In this document: piece by piece, positions 1-7,601 of the stretch
Numbering within the stretch: the first letter of the stretch is position 1
How the letters are laid out: the number at the start of each line of letters is the position of its first letter
Assembly: GCF_006970445.1 (NCBI RefSeq)
Contig: NZ_CP033877.1
Location: 2,550,750 to 2,614,749, forward strand
Direction: 5' to 3'
DNA length: 64,000 bases
Origin: Stenotrophomonas maltophilia
GTDB taxonomy: Bacteria > Pseudomonadota > Gammaproteobacteria > Xanthomonadales > Xanthomonadaceae
Made by a program: the position numbers and the translations under genes
The notes under the pieces: model-generated
The model's database searches: none
Told to the model about the DNA's origin: nothing
Seen by the model: the letters and a program-made list of their open reading frames with translations, nothing else

Positions 1-1006
1 CGGACTGCAGGTCGCCGGTGCGCAGGTGGCGGGTGGCGCCACTGACGCGGTCACAGCTGCAGGTGTTGCAGATGCCCATGCGGCAGCCATGCTTGGGCTT
101 GATGCCATGGGCTTCGAGGCTCTCCAGCAACGAGCTGCCGCGCGGCACGCTCAGCTGGCGGCCACTGCGCGCCAACGTCAGCACTACCTCGCCTTCGCTG
201 CTGGCGTCACGCAACGGCGCCGGCGGGGTGAACGCTTCCGCCTGGAAACCAGCGACCTGGTACGCCAGGCGTTCGCGCGCAGCGGCAACGAATCCGTCCG
301 GGCCACAGGCCAGCACGTGGCGCTGCGCCAGCGGGGTGTCATCGCCTGCCACCTGCAGCGCGTGGGTATCGATGCGTGCGGCAGGTACATCACCTTCGCG
401 GGTGGTCAGCAGATGCACACGCAGGTTCGGCTGGCTCGCGGCCAGTGCCTGCAGCTCATCACGGAACTGCAGGTGGGCGGCACTGCGCTCCCAGTAGAAC
501 AGGTCCACGGGTGCGGCCAGCGGACGCTGGCAGGCCTCGCGCAGCAGGCTGCGCATCGGCGTGATGCCACTGCCGGCGGCCAGCAGAAATACCGGAGCCG
601 CCGCTGGCAACTGGAATTCACCGAACGCAGCCTCCAGGCGGAACAGCTCACCCGGCTGTGCGTGGTTGACCAGATGCTGGCTGACCCGGCCGCCCTCGAC
701 CGCCTTGACGGTGATCGCCAGTTCGCGCGGCCCGAGTGCGGTCGGGCTGTAGCTGCGCTGCCACAGGCGTCCTTCAATCTCTACGCCCAGGGTGACGTGC
801 TGGCCCGCGCGCATGCCGGCCCAGTGCCGGTTGGTGCGCAGGACCAGGGTTGCCGCGCCCTCGCCGGCCGGCTCGCGCCGCACCAGGCGGGCCACCGGCT
901 CGCGCAGGGTCCACAGGGGATTGAGCTGGCCCGCCCAGAAATCGAACAGCGACGGCGAGACCCAGCGGTACGGAGAGAACAGGGACGGACGGACGACAGC
1001 GCTCAT
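1..1006 (-). CDS. Ferredoxin reductase-like oxidoreductase with C-terminal [2Fe-2S] domain (partial, 3' end off window)
   Basis: The reading frame starts at the ATG at 1006 and stays open to the window edge, so the C-terminus is missing. The order is an N-terminal tail, an FAD-binding ferredoxin-reductase domain (RxYSPT for flavin), an NAD-binding domain (AAGSGITPMRS and ACGPDGF), and a plant-type ferredoxin domain whose cluster motif reads CRMGICNTC (C-x4-C-x2-C). Such proteins pass electrons from NAD(P)H to an oxygenase or desaturase. The divergent neighbour is a FabR/DesT-like repressor. In Pseudomonas the DesT repressor controls an acyl-CoA desaturase and a similar reductase (DesB/DesC), so I infer electron supply to a fatty acid desaturase encoded beyond the left edge. 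Confidence 0.85.
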   Translation of the reverse strand, partial: MSAVVRPSLFSPYRWVSPSLFDFWAGQLNPLWTLREPVARLVRREPAGEGAATLVLRTNRHWAGMRAGQHVTLGVEIEGRLWQRSYSPTALGPRELAITVKAVEGGRVSQHLVNHAQPGELFRLEAAFGEFQLPAAAPVFLLAAGSGITPMRSLLREACQRPLAAPVDLFYWERSAAHLQFRDELQALAASQPNLRVHLLTTREGDVPAARIDTHALQVAGDDTPLAQRHVLACGPDGFVAAARERLAYQVAGFQAEAFTPPAPLRDASSEGEVVLTLARSGRQLSVPRGSSLLESLEAHGIKPKHGCRMGICNTCSCDRVSGATRHLRTGDLQS

Positions 1007-1028
1007 GGGCGAACTATACGGGCGCACA

Positions 1029-1050
1029 TACACCTGTGTATACATGTGTA
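1029..1050. promoter_or_regulatory. Candidate operator for the TetR regulator in the divergent promoter
   Basis: TACACCTGTGTA (arms TACAC/GTGTA, 2-bp spacer) is followed directly by TACATGTGTA, which contains the palindrome ACATGT. The pair sits between the divergent reductase and TetR genes, where an autoregulating DesT/FabR-like repressor would bind. The assignment is by position and symmetry only. Confidence 0.45.
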
Positions 1051-1098
1051 TATTGAACCGGATTGGGTATGATTCAGCCTCGCCCCACCGGAACCCCC

Positions 1099-1755
1099 AT
1101 GGCCGCCGCCACCGCCTTGTCGACGCCCGAAGATGCCAACAGCCCGGCCCGCCGTACGGTGAGCCGCGAGGATCTGCTGGCCGCCGCCCTGAAACTGATC
1201 GGGCCGCACCGCAGCCTGTCCACGCTCAGCCTGCGCGAAGTGGCACGTGAGGCCGGCATCGCGCCGAACAGCTTCTACCGGCAGTTCCGCGACATGGACG
1301 AACTGGCCGTGGCGCTGATCGACGCAGCCGGCCGCTCGCTGCGCACCATCATCGGTGAGGCCCGCCAGCGCGCCACCTCCACCGCCACCAGCGTGGTGCG
1401 GGTTTCGGTGGAGACCTTCATGGAACAGCTGCGCGCCGACGACAAGCTGCTGCACGTGCTGCTGCGCGAAGGCGCGGTCGGCTCGGACGACTTCAAGCAT
1501 GCGGTCGAGCGCGAACTGCACTATTTCGAAGAAGAGCTGCAGCACGACCTGGTGCGCCTGGCCGCGCTGGATGGCGCCGTGCTGCATGCCCCTGAACTGG
1601 TGGCCAAGGCCATCACCCGGCTGGTGTTCGCGATGGGCGCCACCGCCATGGACCTGCCGCCGGAGAAGGATCCGGAGCTGATCGAACAGATCTCCACGAT
1701 GATCCGCATGATCATTGTCGGCGCCCGCACGCCCGCCGCATTCCGCCGCGGCTGA
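1099..1755 (+). CDS. TetR-family regulator, FabR/DesT-like
   Basis: The protein has 218 residues from the ATG at 1099. An in-frame ATG at 1069 would add ten residues but leaves almost no room downstream of the operator. The N-terminal helix-turn-helix reads SLREVAREAGIAPNSFYRQF and is followed by RDMDELAVALID, which is the signature of FabR/DesT, repressors that sense acyl-CoA or acyl-ACP and tune unsaturated fatty acid synthesis. The C-terminal ligand domain is helical and of normal length. It is divergent from the ferredoxin-reductase gene, and it likely represses that gene and itself. Which acyl ligand it reads is unknown. Confidence 0.82.
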   Translation: MAAATALSTPEDANSPARRTVSREDLLAAALKLIGPHRSLSTLSLREVAREAGIAPNSFYRQFRDMDELAVALIDAAGRSLRTIIGEARQRATSTATSVVRVSVETFMEQLRADDKLLHVLLREGAVGSDDFKHAVERELHYFEEELQHDLVRLAALDGAVLHAPELVAKAITRLVFAMGATAMDLPPEKDPELIEQISTMIRMIIVGARTPAAFRRG

Positions 1756-1767
1756 CGATCGCCCCCC

Positions 1768-1803
1768 GGGTCGGATCCCTTTCCAAGGGAAAGGGCTCTG
1801 ACT
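1768..1803. terminator. Terminator-like palindromic repeat (CCCTTTCC/GGAAAGGG family)
   Basis: The stem CCCTTTCC (1777-1784) pairs with GGAAAGGG (1788-1795), flanked by the imperfect arms GGGTCGGAT and CTCTGACTCC. It lies just after the TetR stop. Copies of the same design are at 6760-6798 and 12538-12577, so this is a dispersed family that probably ends transcription. Confidence 0.6.
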
Positions 1804-1943
1804 CCACCTCCCCTGCCCCCCACGGCAATTCCACCCTCCGCATATGACCACCGGCAGGGTTGTGGCCGTTATGTGTGATGTTATAACACTATCATGATCT
1901 GACTCGGCCAGTGCTTCACTCGGAATTGCTTCGGCTTCGTTAT

Positions 1944-1957
1944 ATAGCACTTGCTAT
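1944..1957 (+). promoter_or_regulatory. Candidate MntR box upstream of TonB receptor
   Basis: ATAGC-ACTT-GCTAT is a perfect inverted repeat with a 4-bp spacer. It matches the core of the Escherichia coli MntR operator (ATAGC-N4-GCTAT). It overlaps a TATATA element 88 bp before the receptor ATG, so binding would block transcription. The regulator gene mntR and a second box before mntH lie within 3.5 kb. Confidence 0.72.
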
Positions 1958-2033
1958 CTTCATAAGCCACTGCTTTCATATGCATCAGCCAGGTCGCCCT
2001 CGCCGCCTTTCTTCCCCCAAGGACGACGCCCTC

Positions 2034-4193
2034 ATGCGCTTTATCCCCCACCGCTTCCGCCGGTTGCCGCTCGCCGCCGCCATTGCCATCGCCCTGCCGC
2101 TGCCTGCTCTGGCCACCACTCCGAAACCGACCGAACTGGACCGTGTGCAGGTCAAGGTCAGCACTGCCACCCGCAGCGAACGCTTGCTCTCGGACGTGCC
2201 GATCCGCACCGAAGTGCTACGCAAGGAAGACATCGCGCTGCGCGCGGCCACGGACTTCTCGCGCGCCGCCGAGCTGATCAACGGCCTGCGCGTGGAGAGC
2301 AACTGCCAGAACTGCAACACCAGCGAAGTACAGTTGCTGGGCCTGCCCGGTGCCTACAACCAGCTGCTGTTCGATGGCATCCCGCTGCTGTCCACGCTGG
2401 GCAGCGTGTACGGCCTGGAACAGATCCCGGCCGGGTTCGTCGACCGCATCGAAGTGGTCAAGGGCGGTGGCTCGGCACTGTACGGCCCGGGCGCGGTTGC
2501 CGGTGTGATCAACCTGATACCGCCGCTGCCGGCACGCAGCGGTGGCCATGTGCAGGCCGGCGTGGATGTCCTGAAAGGTACGCCGCAGAAGAACGCCGAC
2601 GTGCGGCTGGACCTGGTGGCCAAGGAAGCAGACGCGGGCCTGTCAGTGATTGCCCAGCGCAACTGGAACAGTGGCATCGACTACAACGGTGACGGCTATA
2701 CCGAGATCACCCGCAAGAATCTCAAGGTCGGCGGGCTGCAGGCCTGGTACGCGCCCACACCGGGCACGCGGCTGCGCCTGGACCTGCAGGTGACCGATGA
2801 AACCCGCCGCGGCGGCAACCGCCTGGACCAGCCCGAGTACCTGGCCAACATCGCCGAATCACTGGACACGAAATACCGCCGCGGCAGCGTGTCGTGGGAC
2901 CAGGAAATCAATGCGGACGTCGATTTCCGCCTGGCCTACGCCTTCGCCGACATCGACCGTGACAGCTTCTATGGCGGTCTGGGTGATGTGGTCACCGATC
3001 CGTCCGCGCCCGGCTATGACCCGTCGCAGCTGGACCCCAACGTGGCTGGCAGCGCGGCCTCACGCTCATGGCGCCAGTATGGCCGCACCCACAACCCGCT
3101 GCACTACATCGACAGCCAGCTGAACTGGCGGCTGGGCGCGCACGCGCTGGCCTTCGGCGTGCAGTACAAGCACGAGGCGCTGCGCGACGACAACCGCACC
3201 GGTGACGGGCAGCGTATTGCGGTGCTGGAGGATGCGACCTTCCACAACCTGGGCGCCTTCATCCAGGACGAATGGAGCCTGCGCGACAACGTCGACCTGG
3301 TGCTGGGCGCACGCGTGGACAAGAGCTCGGAGCTGGACAACGCGGTGTTCTCGCCGCGCATCGCGCTGGCCTGGCAGGCCACGCCGAACCTGAAGTGGCG
3401 GGCAGGCGTTGCCACCGGCTTCCGTGCCCCGGAGATCTTCGTCGAGGATGTGCACGTCGATACGCTCGGCGGCGAACAGGTACGCGTGCGCAATACCGAT
3501 GGCCTGAAGGAAGAGCGCGCATTGACCACCCTGTTCGGCTTCGACTGGCGTTCGGACCCGGCCAATCCGGTCTGGAGCTGGGATGCTACCGCCTCGTATG
3601 CACGCATCCGCGATACCTTCGCGCTGGGCGAGATCCAGCGCGGCGATGACGGCCAGCTGAGCCAGCTGCGCTACAACGCTTCCGGCTCGAACGTGCTGGG
3701 CGCGGAAACCAACCTGGGCTGGCAACCCTCACCGCAATGGCGCCTGACCGCCGGTGCCTCGTGGTATCGCTCGCGCTTCCGCGAACCGCAGCGCATCTTC
3801 GACGACACCGGCGACGGTGGCGACACCGTGATCGAAAGCCGCGACTACCTGAAGACCCCGCGCTGGACCGGCCTGGCACAGCTCAGCTGGATGCCGGCCG
3901 AACCGTGGGAGACCTTCGTGGCGCTGCGCCACACGGGCCCGATGTCGGTACTGAACAACCGGCTGGGCGAGCTGCACCGCACGCGCTCGTTCCTGGTCAC
4001 CGACCTCGGGGCGCGCTGGCACCGGCACCTGGGCGCGCAGGCACAGCAGGAAGTGTCGGTGGCCGCGGGCGTCAAGAACGTCTTCGACCAGCGACAGAAA
4101 GACCTGGAAGTGGGGGCGCTGCGAGACAGCGACTATGTCTACGGGCCCCGTTTCGCACGTTCGTGGTACGTCAACCTGCGCTATGCGTTCTAA
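2034..4193 (+). CDS. TonB-dependent outer-membrane receptor, putatively manganese-linked
   Basis: The protein has 719 residues from the ATG at 2034. An upstream in-frame start would put the signal peptide inside the protein and run through the MntR box. The order is signal peptide (about 1-27, ending ALA), a plug domain with a CQNC pair at residues 91-94 and the plug signature RIEVVKGGGSALYGPGAVAG, then a 22-stranded-type barrel ending in the aromatic residue F (LRYAF). Its substrate cannot be read from the sequence. The MntR-type box and neighbouring mntR/mntH suggest uptake of manganese or a manganese chelate across the outer membrane. The last four codons overlap the next gene, which implies translational coupling. 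Confidence 0.85.
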   Translation: MRFIPHRFRRLPLAAAIAIALPLPALATTPKPTELDRVQVKVSTATRSERLLSDVPIRTEVLRKEDIALRAATDFSRAAELINGLRVESNCQNCNTSEVQLLGLPGAYNQLLFDGIPLLSTLGSVYGLEQIPAGFVDRIEVVKGGGSALYGPGAVAGVINLIPPLPARSGGHVQAGVDVLKGTPQKNADVRLDLVAKEADAGLSVIAQRNWNSGIDYNGDGYTEITRKNLKVGGLQAWYAPTPGTRLRLDLQVTDETRRGGNRLDQPEYLANIAESLDTKYRRGSVSWDQEINADVDFRLAYAFADIDRDSFYGGLGDVVTDPSAPGYDPSQLDPNVAGSAASRSWRQYGRTHNPLHYIDSQLNWRLGAHALAFGVQYKHEALRDDNRTGDGQRIAVLEDATFHNLGAFIQDEWSLRDNVDLVLGARVDKSSELDNAVFSPRIALAWQATPNLKWRAGVATGFRAPEIFVEDVHVDTLGGEQVRVRNTDGLKEERALTTLFGFDWRSDPANPVWSWDATASYARIRDTFALGEIQRGDDGQLSQLRYNASGSNVLGAETNLGWQPSPQWRLTAGASWYRSRFREPQRIFDDTGDGGDTVIESRDYLKTPRWTGLAQLSWMPAEPWETFVALRHTGPMSVLNNRLGELHRTRSFLVTDLGARWHRHLGAQAQQEVSVAAGVKNVFDQRQKDLEVGALRDSDYVYGPRFARSWYVNLRYAF

Positions 4194-4731
4194 GCTGCAG
4201 CGAACGTTGTTGCTGGCCTGTGCCGTGCTGCTGGCCGTACCGGCGATGGCTGCGGACCTGCACACGCAGGTTTCGGCCTCGCTGATGCGGCCGGAACAGC
4301 GCTCGCTGCGGCCGATGCAGTGGCCGCGGCCGCCGAAGCTGGTGGCGCTGTACTTCGGCGCCGACTGGTGTGCACCGTGCCATGCCTTCGTACCCACGCT
4401 GCGCAGCGTGCGCGACGCATTGCGCGAAGCCGGCGCCGATACCGAAGTGGTGTACGTCAGCCTGGACGAAAGCGAGGCTGCGTTGCGCCGCTACATGCAC
4501 GCGCAGGACATGCCGTGGCCGGTGCTGGACCCGCGCCGCGCCGCGCGCATGCCCGCGCTGCAGGCATTGGCCGGGTTGGCACCGCCGAACCTGGTGCTGA
4601 TCGATGCCGACGGGAATGTACTTGCCAATGGCTGGCACGGGCGCCGCTACGATGGCCTGCAGCCGGTGTTGAAGGAATGGACGAAACGCGCGTGCGCGCA
4701 GCAGCAGGCGCGCTGCCCGCCTGGATTGTAG
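4183..4731 (+). CDS. Exported thioredoxin-fold protein coupled to the TonB receptor
   Basis: The protein has 182 residues. Its ATG (4183) lies inside the last codons of the receptor gene. A signal peptide (about 1-23, AMA end) predicts periplasmic location. The fold reads as thioredoxin/TlpA: a beta-strand LVALYFGAD, then the active site WCAPC at residues 62-66, and a cis-proline-like APPNLVLIDADG segment. It could reduce or isomerise disulfides of an envelope protein. The receptor has its own CxxC in the plug, which is the obvious candidate partner. Function is inferred from fold and context only. Confidence 0.8.
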   Translation: MRSKLQRTLLLACAVLLAVPAMAADLHTQVSASLMRPEQRSLRPMQWPRPPKLVALYFGADWCAPCHAFVPTLRSVRDALREAGADTEVVYVSLDESEAALRRYMHAQDMPWPVLDPRRAARMPALQALAGLAPPNLVLIDADGNVLANGWHGRRYDGLQPVLKEWTKRACAQQQARCPPGL

Positions 4732-4771
4732 GATCGCGCGAAATGCCGCCGGGCATGGCCCGACGCAACCG

Positions 4772-5242
4772 TTACGGCGCCCCGCCCTCGGCCTTGCGCA
4801 CGAACGCTTCGAACAAGGCCAGTGTCTGTTCGCTCACATGGTGCTCGATGCCCTCGGCATCGCGCCGTGCGGTATCCGGGTCCACGCCCAGCGCCAGCAG
4901 GAAACGCTCCACCGTCTGGTGGCGCTGGCGGCTGGCATGGGCCAGCGCCTCGCCTTCCGGGGTCAGGAACACGCCGCGGTACGGCCGCTGCACCACCCAG
5001 CCATCGCGGGCCAGGCGCCGCAGCATCTTCGCCACGGTGGGCTGGGCAACACCCAGGCGCGTGGCGATGTCGACCTGGCGGGCCTCGCCGCCATCGGCCA
5101 GCAGGTCCGAAATCAGCTCGACATAGTCCTCCACCAGCTCCATCCGGTGCGCCTCGCGTACCTGCCGGAAGCTCTCGACCTGGCGCTCGGCCTCGATCAA
5201 GGGGGTGCTTTTCAGCGATGTCGAATCGTCGGTCTTGCCCAC
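4772..5242 (-). CDS. mntR: Manganese-dependent transcriptional repressor MntR
   Basis: At 156 residues the length fits the enterobacterial-type MntR, a DtxR-family one-domain-plus-dimerisation regulator. Recognisable stretches are [20 protein letters not shown], the winged helix [29 protein letters not shown], and the metal-site tail [13 protein letters not shown]. It binds Mn(II) and represses uptake genes. It is divergent from mntH, with the operator placed on the mntH side, and convergent with the receptor/thioredoxin pair. Two ATAGC-N4-GCTAT boxes nearby are its expected targets. Confidence 0.95.
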   Translation of the reverse strand: MGKTDDSTSLKSTPLIEAERQVESFRQVREAHRMELVEDYVELISDLLADGGEARQVDIATRLGVAQPTVAKMLRRLARDGWVVQRPYRGVFLTPEGEALAHASRQRHQTVERFLLALGVDPDTARRDAEGIEHHVSEQTLALFEAFVRKAEGGAP

Positions 5243-5323
5243 GCCTGCGCCTGTCCTTCCGGTGTAATCCGGTGTTGAACCTGAATTCTGGACCAGTAAC
5301 GCGATAAAGACGATTGTTTCACA

Positions 5324-5352
5324 TTGCTAATGACTATAGCAGGAGCTATATT
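5324..5352 (+). promoter_or_regulatory. mntH promoter with MntR box
   Basis: TATAGC-AGGA-GCTATA (5335-5350) is a perfect 16-bp palindrome with the MntR spacing. A -35-like TTGCTA (5324-5329) and a -10-like TATATT (5347-5352) stand 17 bp apart, so the operator covers the spacer and the -10 element. The start codon at 5360 lies about where transcription would begin, so the mRNA could be leaderless or nearly so. Confidence 0.75.
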
Positions 5353-5359
5353 CGGACCC

Positions 5360-6691
5360 ATGAACACCCTGGCGCCCCGCGACCCTTCGGCCTCCACTCC
5401 GGCCAGCCTGGGTGCGCTCAACGCCTCGGTCGCGGTGCCCGACAAGGGCCATTGGTGGTTCCGCCTGCTGGCCTTCCTCGGCCCCGGCTACATGATCTCG
5501 GTCGGCTACATGGATCCGGGCAACTGGGCCACCGACCTCGCCGGCGGTTCGCGCTTCGGCTACCTGCTGCTGTCGGTCATCCTCATCTCCAACCTGATGG
5601 CGGTGATCCTGCAGGCGCTGTCGGCGCGGCTCGGCATCGCCACCGGCATGGACCTGGCGCAGGCCTGCCGCGCGCGCTACCCGAAGCCGGTGAACCTGGC
5701 GCTGTGGGCACTGTGCGAGGCCGCGATCATCGCCTGCGACCTGGCCGAGGTGATCGGCACCGCGATCGCACTGAAACTGCTGTTCGATCTGCCCCTGTTG
5801 TGGGGTGCGGTGATCACTGCGCTGGATACATTGCTGGTACTGCTGCTGATGAACCGCGGCTTCCGTGCGCTGGAGGCCTTCGTGATCGCGCTGCTGATGG
5901 TGATCTTCGCCTGCTTCGTGGTGCAGATCGCGATGGCTGCGCCGCCGGTGATGGCGGTGCTGGGCGGCTTCATTCCGCGTGCGCAGGTGGTGACCGATCC
6001 GCACGCGCTGTACATCGCGATCGGCATCATCGGTGCCACGGTGATGCCGCACAATCTCTACCTGCATTCGTCCATCGTGCAGACCCGCGCCTACCCGCGC
6101 ACGGATGAAGGTCGCCGCAGCGCGCTGCGCTGGGCGGTGACCGACAGCACCATTGCGCTGACCCTCGCATTGTTCATCAACGCCAGCATCCTGATCCTGG
6201 CGGCGGCGGTGTTCCATGCCAATGGACGTTTCGACGTGGAAGACATCGAGCAGGCGCACCAGCTGCTGGCGCCGATGCTGGGCGTCGGCGCGGCGGCGAC
6301 ATTGTTTGCGATCGCGCTGCTGGCCTCCGGCCTGAACTCGACGGTGACGGCGACGCTTGCCGGCCAGATCGTGATGGAAGGTTTCCTGCACCTGCGCCTG
6401 CCGCCGTGGCTGCGTCGGCTGATCACGCGCGCACTGGCGATCATTCCGGTGGTGGTGGTGATCATGCTGTTCGGCGACCAGGGCGCGGTGAAGCTGCTGG
6501 TGCTGAGCCAGGTGGTGCTGTCGATGCAACTGCCGTTCGCAATCATCCCGCTGGTGCGGATCGTGACCGACAAGGTGACGATGGGGGCGCTGGTGGCGCC
6601 GCGCTGGCTGGGCGCGATCGCCTGGGTGATCGCGCTGGTGATCGTGGTGCTGAACGTGAAGCTGCTGGTGGATACCTTCAGCGGCGGGTGA
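5360..6691 (+). CDS. mntH: Nramp-family Mn(II)/H+ symporter MntH
   Basis: The protein has 443 residues with about 11 transmembrane segments. The first-helix metal motif DPGN is at residues 52-55, and the second metal motif [13 protein letters not shown] in the sixth helix is intact. Both are hallmarks of Nramp manganese transporters in the inner membrane. The start at 5360 follows the MntR operator directly. It is repressed by MntR by inference from the box and the divergent mntR gene. It is convergent with the ribonucleotide reductase operon. Confidence 0.95.
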   Translation: MNTLAPRDPSASTPASLGALNASVAVPDKGHWWFRLLAFLGPGYMISVGYMDPGNWATDLAGGSRFGYLLLSVILISNLMAVILQALSARLGIATGMDLAQACRARYPKPVNLALWALCEAAIIACDLAEVIGTAIALKLLFDLPLLWGAVITALDTLLVLLLMNRGFRALEAFVIALLMVIFACFVVQIAMAAPPVMAVLGGFIPRAQVVTDPHALYIAIGIIGATVMPHNLYLHSSIVQTRAYPRTDEGRRSALRWAVTDSTIALTLALFINASILILAAAVFHANGRFDVEDIEQAHQLLAPMLGVGAAATLFAIALLASGLNSTVTATLAGQIVMEGFLHLRLPPWLRRLITRALAIIPVVVVIMLFGDQGAVKLLVLSQVVLSMQLPFAIIPLVRIVTDKVTMGALVAPRWLGAIAWVIALVIVVLNVKLLVDTFSGG

Positions 6692-6720
6692 TGCCAATTG
6701 CCGGGGTCGGTCCTGCCCCA

Positions 6721-6743
6721 GTAGATCCACGCCATGCGTGGAT
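6721..6743. repeat. SMAG-type GTAG palindromic repeat
   Basis: GTAG followed by the palindrome ATCCACGCCATGCGTGGAT. The GTAG head and short hairpin are typical of the SMAG repetitive elements of Stenotrophomonas. Related copies are at 29592-29614 and 30363-30423, with a degenerate one near 23523. Confidence 0.75.
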
Positions 6744-6759
6744 GACTTTACACGGCGTG

Positions 6760-6798
6760 GGGGTCAGAGCCCTTGCCGCTGGCAAGGGCTCCGACCCC
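6760..6798. terminator. Bidirectional terminator-like hairpin between mntH and the nrd operon
   Basis: GGGGTC-A-GAGCCCTTGCC pairs with GGCAAGGGCTC-C-GACCCC around a 3-nt loop. The long stem has one internal mismatch and lies between convergent genes. It belongs to the same family as 1768-1803 and 12538-12577. Confidence 0.7.
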
Positions 6799-6810
6799 GC
6801 CACCTCCGCG

Positions 6811-7137
6811 CTATAGATGCAGCGCGATCGCGGCCTCGATCTGCTGCGGCGACTGGAATCCGGCCAGGCGCGTGCGCTCATCACCGTCACGGAACAGCGA
6901 GAGGGTCGGTGTCTGCCGCAACCCCAGCTCCCGGAAGAACGCCTCACCCAGCACCTCCAGCTGCACGCGCAGCAACGTGGTGCCCTGCCCCGCGACGCTG
7001 TTGGCCACCCGGTGCAACGACATCTCCAGCATCCGGCAGCCCGGGCACTGGTCCTTGTGAAAATCCACCAGCACCCGCGGGTGCTCGGCCAGCAACTGCT
7101 GGAACTGCTCAGGCGTGGTGGCGTCGATGATCTGCAT
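6811..7137 (-). CDS. Thioredoxin-family protein of the ribonucleotide reductase operon
   Basis: The protein has 108 residues from the ATG at 7137 and no signal peptide, so it is cytoplasmic. The thioredoxin fold shows a VLVDFHKDQ strand, the active-site motif CPGC, and a QTPTLSLFRDG cis-proline segment. The start overlaps the end of the flavodoxin gene by 29 bp. Its position at the end of nrdA-nrdB-flavodoxin suggests that it reduces the C-terminal cysteine pair of NrdA, as NrdH does in class Ib systems. The CPGC site differs from the usual NrdH motif. Confidence 0.8.
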   Translation of the reverse strand: MQIIDATTPEQFQQLLAEHPRVLVDFHKDQCPGCRMLEMSLHRVANSVAGQGTTLLRVQLEVLGEAFFRELGLRQTPTLSLFRDGDERTRLAGFQSPQQIEAAIALHL

Positions 7138-7591
7138 CGCTGTTGCTCCAGTAATGGGCCAGGACCGCCTCGGTCCAGGCGTCGATGGCCTCGGCATGAC
7201 GCTCGCCATGCGGCATCTGTTCGATCTCCAGCGGCGGGTAGTCGCTGCGGAAATAGCGGATCAGCCGGTGCACGGCACCGCAGTAGTACTCCTGCCCCCA
7301 CTGCGTTTCGCCGGTGCCGAACACCGCCAGCTGCCGTGGCCGCTCGCCGCGCTCGGCAATGCCCGCCACCCACGCCTTCATCTCCGCCGGCGTGCGGCCG
7401 GCGTTGTCGGTCCAGCAGCCCAGCAGGACCAGATCGGCCTCGCCGGCGGCCAGCGGCGGCGCCTGCCGCAGGTCGTCGGCCTCGTGCCAGTGCACGGCGT
7501 GACCTGCAGCGCGGCAGCGCTCGGCGATCTGCCGGCCGAGCTCTCGGGTGTTGCCGCTCAAGGAGGCGACCACCACCAGGATGCTCAGCAC
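7109..7591 (-). CDS. Flavodoxin, putative NrdI-like partner of ribonucleotide reductase
   Basis: The protein has 160 residues from a GTG start at 7591, 10 bp after the nrdB stop. The FMN phosphate loop reads ASLSGNTRELG, followed by LLGCWTDNAG and AVFGTGETQWGQEYYCGA, which match short-chain flavodoxins. In class Ib systems NrdI is a flavodoxin that supplies oxidant for building the Mn(III)2-tyrosyl cofactor. This protein is not a clear NrdI by motif, so that role is inferred from its place in the operon. Alternatively it may reduce the diferric cofactor. Confidence 0.78.
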   Translation of the reverse strand: MLSILVVVASLSGNTRELGRQIAERCRAAGHAVHWHEADDLRQAPPLAAGEADLVLLGCWTDNAGRTPAEMKAWVAGIAERGERPRQLAVFGTGETQWGQEYYCGAVHRLIRYFRSDYPPLEIEQMPHGERHAEAIDAWTEAVLAHYWSNSDADHRRHHA

Positions 7592-7601
7592 GGCGCCGGG
7601 C

